Assembly (NCBI GenBank): GCA_020152595.1 | Contig: JAIGNY010000154.1 | Coordinates: 329,501-393,500 of the forward strand | Reading direction: 5' to 3' | Length of the DNA stretch: 64,000 nt | Origin: Chiridota heheva | Taxonomy: Eukaryota > Echinodermata > Holothuroidea > Apodida > Chiridotidae | Shown: in pieces, positions 59,305-64,000 of the stretch | Layout: the number at the start of each line of letters is the position of its first letter | How positions within the stretch are numbered: position 1 is the stretch's first letter | The notes under the pieces: generated by a model | Seen by the model: the letters and a program-made list of their open reading frames with translations, nothing else | What the model was told of the DNA's origin: nothing | Databases searched by the model: none | Position numbers and translations under genes: made by a program

Positions 59305-59450
59305 GAACAGGGAACTTCCTAGATCTGAAGTCTGATTAAAGTTATGCTCTGCTTCCATTACATATAGGTCACATCGCTAATGAATCACACACACACACAC
59401 ACACACACAGGTGAATACACATGTACACCCAAGGCAAGGAAAAGCTAGGA
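59305..59450 (+). repeat. Dispersed repeat R5, copy 2
   Basis: Direct copy of 57055-57185, 2.25 kb apart, with a longer (AC)n. Confidence 0.88.
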
Positions 59451-60835
59451 TATATGTTTTAACTCTTATCATGGGCAAAAATAACCTTTCTGTGGCTAGG
59501 GGCACACAACAAAGGAAGTTCACTTTACAAAGTGAGAATGAACAATTGATCAATATTAACTGTCCACTTGTGAGTGTTAATGCAACCTTTCAACAACAGC
59601 TCTGATTGGAAAGAGTGACACTGTGAACTTGTAATTGTGGTTGATTTCCAGTGAATTATATTTGTTGATGTTGATGAGATAAAAATTGGGCAGATCTTGA
59701 CCTACATTTCTTATTAAAAAAGGACTACAACAATTTGAATTTTGAACACATTAAACTCACCAGAATTATTCCTTTATATGAAACTCACTGTTAATTCAGT
59801 GTCTTTCTGGAAATTCTAAAAAATATTTCAATTAACTGATTACAAAATCACTGTCTTTCACTTGAAAAATCCAGCATTTGAGTAACTACTAACAATTCCA
59901 CTAAGTTACAATAATGTTACTATGCACTCTTTTTCAAATGTCATTCCTCATTTTTGAATTGATGATACGAATCCATACATTCTACATACCGTTCACCTGA
60001 CGATCCATCCTTTCCAACTGACAACATCACCTTTCCAACGGATGAATTACAGTGTTTCAAACATTTTGGAAGGAAGGGGTATATACTAAAAAATATATGT
60101 TCCCTTTCCCCCACCACAAAAAAAATTTTTTTTATAAGGTTATGGATCTTCAAGTGAAAAAAATTGTGACAAACAATTCATAAAGGTCATTTATTTTTGC
60201 ATTGAAAACAAAGTGGAATGCTGGATGATGTTGCTCTTAACCCAGCCCCCTTTCCGACAAAAAAATACCTATAATTTTCAGTATTATATAAGTACTTGCA
60301 TACCACCAATATATTTTTGCTGGATGCAATGTTCAAAGAAGAAAGTTCCTTCAAAGATGTTGTAAACTTGGTTTAAGTTACAATACCCCTTCCCTATCCC
60401 ACAGTGCCCCCATTGCTATCAGCAGTTTATTTTTGTTTGGGTGGTGCAGGAATTATGATGGAAAAATTAAGGGCACAAAAATCAGCAATAAAAATATTCT
60501 AATTATTTGCCTCCTCACCATTAATGTTCAATCTTTTTGGCCATGGGTGTATGATCATTCAAAACATAACTTCACAGACATGAAATGGGGTTTATTTATG
60601 CAGTTAACCTGCTTTCTTGAAAAATTAAATATCAAATATAGCAAATAAACATCATCATCATGTACTACTGTTCTACTACATTATAAACCAAATTTTGCAA
60701 ATTTCTGCTGGCAGAATTATTCACTAAAGCCATCTTTTCTCAAAAATTTCTTGACCTGAAAAGCAGAATACAAAAAAGAAAGAAAAAAGTTTCATGTCAT
60801 TTTTCTATCTTCCTGATAATATTGGGGACAGATTC
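59451..60835. other. No gene recognised
   Basis: AT-rich; open frames of 60-71 codons lack features. Confidence 0.5.
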
Positions 60836-61045
60836 ACGCCCCTGTGTACCCCTTTTGTGATTTTCACGCCCCTATGTACCATTTGTGATATCACATCCCT
60901 ATGTATACATACACCTTTTATGATTTCACACTTATATACCCCTTTTGTGATTTCACACCATATGTACCCTGTTTGTGATTCACGCCCCTACGAACCCCTT
61001 TTGTGATGTCACGCCCCTGTGTACCCCTTTTCTGATTACATGCCT
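60836..61045 (+). repeat. ~29-bp minisatellite, first half
   Basis: CACGCCCCTATGTACCCC plus TTTTGTGATTT, degenerate, about seven copies. Confidence 0.9.
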
Positions 61046-61611
61046 AACTGGGAGATTTGATCAAATGCGTAGAGAGAATCAGTGGCGTAGAAACCAGGAA
61101 ACAAGCCCCCTCCCCCCTCCCATTCCCCATTAATTTCATTGGGGGCCAAGTATTATTTTGGCCCTGCCCCAATAATGAAGGTCTGAAAACTTGAATTTGA
61201 AGAGTCAGATTCCTTTCACATTTTTTAATTCTTTTCTCATTCCAAAAGGATCATTTGGGAAAATTAACTTTATTTTCATAGAATTTACTTCAATTTTTGT
61301 TTCCTTCATTTTCTAAAAATTGTCTTTATTTTTCAGAATGTTTTTTCTTAATTTTCCAAAAATGTTGCCAATTTTTTTTCCAAAAATGTTGCCAATTTTC
61401 CCCAAAATTTCCAATAAATTAACAAAAATTTCCCTACACCCCTCCCCATTACAAATAGTTTTTGGATATAAGAGGCTTGTATACACTTTTATAGGTATAG
61501 GTTTGTTGGGACAAAAATCAAATCTGGCACCCCAATGTGAAATATCTTTCTATGCTGCTGAAGAGAATACATCCCTTCTGCACATTTTGCCTCCACTTCA
61601 GATTACTTAAA
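61046..61611. mobile_element. ~565-bp insertion splitting the 29-bp array (contains R2 copy 2)
   Basis: It separates two halves of one array. It contains CAGTGGCGTAG at 61080, C- and G-runs, a ~20-bp periodic TTTTCCAAAAATGTTGCCAA part like the fold-back arm, and 61425-61550 matching the complement of 30542-30665. Confidence 0.65.
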
Positions 61612-61795
61612 AAGGCTATGCTATGTACCCTTGTTGTGATTTTACACCCCTAGTTACTCTTTTGTAATGCCATGCCCCAATATACCCCATTTTGTGATTT
61701 CATACCCCTATGTACCCCTTTAGTTATTTCACACCCCTATGTACCCCGTTTGTGATGTCATGCCCCTATGTTATGTACCCCTTTTGTGATGTCAA
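61612..61795 (+). repeat. ~29-bp minisatellite, second half
   Basis: The same CCCCTATGTACCCCTTTTGT unit resumes, about six copies. Confidence 0.9.
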
Positions 61796-62577
61796 GCACA
61801 CCCCAAACCATAACCCTGAAACCAATGGTAACTTTGTTTCTTGCATAATTTAAACTCCGGTTCAAGAACCGACCACTCTTGTCAAAATTGCACTTGTCAA
61901 GAAGTTCCCGCTAGATACAAATATGAAATGCTTTCTTCTAAGTAGATGCAATTATAATGATTTTTTTTTTTAAGCCAACATTTTGCAATTATATCAAAGG
62001 TATTTTATGTAGAAAATAATGTTTAAGTTCTTAGATAAAGAACATATGAATAGTTCAGAAGCCTTCCTGACAGTATGGCTCAAGGAAGTATACTGCTAAC
62101 TTTTCTTGTAAAGGCATTGAAATACCTTTAAAAGTTGAGAAATATCAACAAGATTGTAATTTTTGGTATGACAAATATTAGTGTCAGAGTTTAAGTCACA
62201 TACATTTGTCCCTCAGTTTGTAGACCCAAAACAACAAAACAAAACGGAAACTTCATTTTGATAGAGGCACTTTCAATTTTGTAATACTTTGTGAGTGCAC
62301 ATACCACCAGTTCTTGCACCTTTGAGAGTAATAGAGGGGCACTTTTCATTTTTAAAAGAGGCACTTGTCATTTTCCATAAAAGTTGGGGGACACATGCCC
62401 CATGGTCCCCCCAGTTCCTACACCTATGGGCAAACCACATTCAGCAATGGCTGATCTACGGAAGGGTCAGAGTCCATATGGTAAAAAAATGTCCACCTAT
62501 TGTCAAAATATTTAAAGGAAAAAATAAATTAAAACTAGCATTTTATAGTTTTTTGGCATAAAATAGGCAAATCATAT
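61796..62577. other. No gene recognised
   Basis: AT-rich; GGGGGACACATGCCCCATGG-type debris at 62388. Confidence 0.5.
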
Positions 62578-63576
62578 TTTGATACCTTGGCATATCATAT
62601 CTTGATACCTTGGCATATCATATCTTGATACCTTGGCATATCTTGATACCTTGGCATATCTTGATACCTTGGCATATCTTGATACCTTGGCATATCTTGA
62701 AACCTTGGCATATCTTGATACCTTGGCATATCTTGATACCTTGGCATATCTTGATACCTTGGCATATCTTGATACCTTGGCATATCATATCTTGATACCT
62801 TGGCATATCGTATCTTGATACCTTGGCATATCATATCTTGATAACTTGGCATATCATATCTTGATACCTTGGCATATCATATCTTGATACCTTGGCATAT
62901 CTGATCTTGATACCTTGGCATATCTTATCTTGATACCTTGGCATATCGTATCTTGATACCTTGGCATATCATATCTTGATACCTTGGCATATCGTATCTT
63001 GATACCTTGGCATATCGTATCTTGATACCTTGGCATATCATATCTTGATACCTTGGCACATCGTATCTTGATACCTTGGCATACCATATCTTGATACCTT
63101 GGCATATTGTATCTTGATACCTTGGCATATATCTTGATACCTTGATATCTTGATACCTTGGCATATCATATCTTGATACCTTGGCATATCATATCTTGAT
63201 ACCTTGGCATATCATATCTTGATACTTTGGCATATCATATCTTGAAACCTTGGCATATCATATCTTGATACCTTGGCATATCTGATCTTGATACCTTGGC
63301 ATATCATATCTTGAAACCTTGGCATATCGTATCTTGAAACCTTGGCATATCATATCTTGATACCTTGGCATATCATATCTTGATAATTTGGCATATCATA
63401 TCTTGATACATTGGCATATCGTATCTTGATACCTTGGCATATCATATCTTGATACATTGGCATATCATATCTAGATAACTTGGCATATCATATCTTGATA
63501 CTTTGGCATATCATATCTTGATACCGTGGCATATCATAGCTTTATACTTTGGCATATCATATCTTGATACCTTGGC
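62578..63576 (+). repeat. 23/18-bp minisatellite, ~1 kb
   Basis: The main unit is CATATCATATCTTGATACCT plus TGG (23 bp). A block at ~62636-62780 uses an 18-bp form lacking ATCAT. Variants (GATCTTG, TAACTTGG, GAAACC) rise toward the right end. Confidence 0.96.
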
Positions 63577-64000
63577 ATGTTATAAAATATCATACAGAAT
63601 ATAATTCATCTATACAAGCAATATGATGGGACTGCATTTTCAATGAATAGTGACCAATGAGAAATATCAAATGTAAACGAGGGTTAGTGTATGAAGCGGG
63701 GAACGAGGTTATTTTAAATTACCTTATGAACCAGAGTTGCAGCATCTTTTCACTTACTTTCAAAGTTCATCACTAACAGACTAATACCAATGCATCCAAT
63801 TTTTAAATTAATTTTCAACCACACTGGGACTGAACACTTCTCAATTTACTTGGAGCCTCCTTGAATACTTAATTCTTAAGACATACAAAAACACTTTTAC
63901 CTAAAGATGCAGGAGTAGCATATGTCCCTATCTACACTCATGGACATAAGTATTAGACCCTTTTTCTTCACCCCTTGTTCCCCACTTCAATGTTGGAAGT
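63577..64000. other. No gene recognised; possible transposon end at the edge
   Basis: ACACTCATGGACATAAGTAT at 63935 resembles ends of Tc1/mariner-type elements, but the window stops before it can be judged. Confidence 0.35.

Overview
The window is animal nuclear DNA, most likely from a marine invertebrate. It is AT-rich, has no operon-like gene packing, and is filled with decayed transposable elements of classes typical of invertebrate genomes: Penelope-like, Ty3/gypsy, DIRS, CR1/L2, L1/Tx1-like, RTE-like, hAT and MITEs. It also carries long microsatellites and minisatellites. The only strong host gene is a rhodopsin-class GPCR on the minus strand (39082-40373). An AGGCCT-rich tract near 21.8-22.0 kb and the repeat mix make an echinoderm my first guess and a cnidarian my second. 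This is an impression, not an assignment.

Layout, 0-14 kb: a graveyard of nested elements. In order these are a CR1/L2 3' end, a (TA)n tract, a Penelope-like element with a GIY-YIG domain, a gypsy RNase H, an L1/Tx1-like tail and a hAT-type MITE. Then come a gypsy integrase split by a ~410-bp dispersed repeat (family R1), a second gypsy element with LTR, primer site, gag and pol, a DIRS fragment, and a full-length but broken hAT transposase. 14-23.4 kb: an R1 copy, a LINE tail containing a 44-bp minisatellite, a relic of a cysteine-rich transposon-associated gene, three CR1 fragments and a large palindromic MITE.

23.4-30.7 kb: a ~4.6-kb fold-back structure (two arms sharing ~1.2 kb, 1.5-kb spacer). 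Its outer right end carries a young 5'-truncated CR1/L2 insertion flanked by a 68-69 bp target-site duplication. 31-39 kb: G/C-rich dispersed repeats, a LINE tail, two minisatellites and a TTAA-flanked piggyBac-type MITE.

39-40.4 kb: the GPCR. Its seven-helix part is open, but the N-terminal ~50 residues lie in another frame, so there is either a 1-nt frameshift or a small intron. 41-64 kb: a minisatellite-rich block with periods of 17-93 bp. The largest array is 3.9 kb of a 38-bp unit whose flanks carry inverted unit copies. MITEs, an RTE-like LINE tail with an embedded 23-bp minisatellite, and several dispersed repeats also lie here.

No cooperating gene system was found. The long open frames of 400-835 aa at 51.6-55.5 kb come from stop-free tandem repeats read in several frames. 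The main points of interest are structural: minisatellites growing inside transposon ORFs, dispersed repeats seen in single-copy and expanded forms, very young insertions and foldback DNA. All family assignments come from reading motifs by eye; no database search was run.
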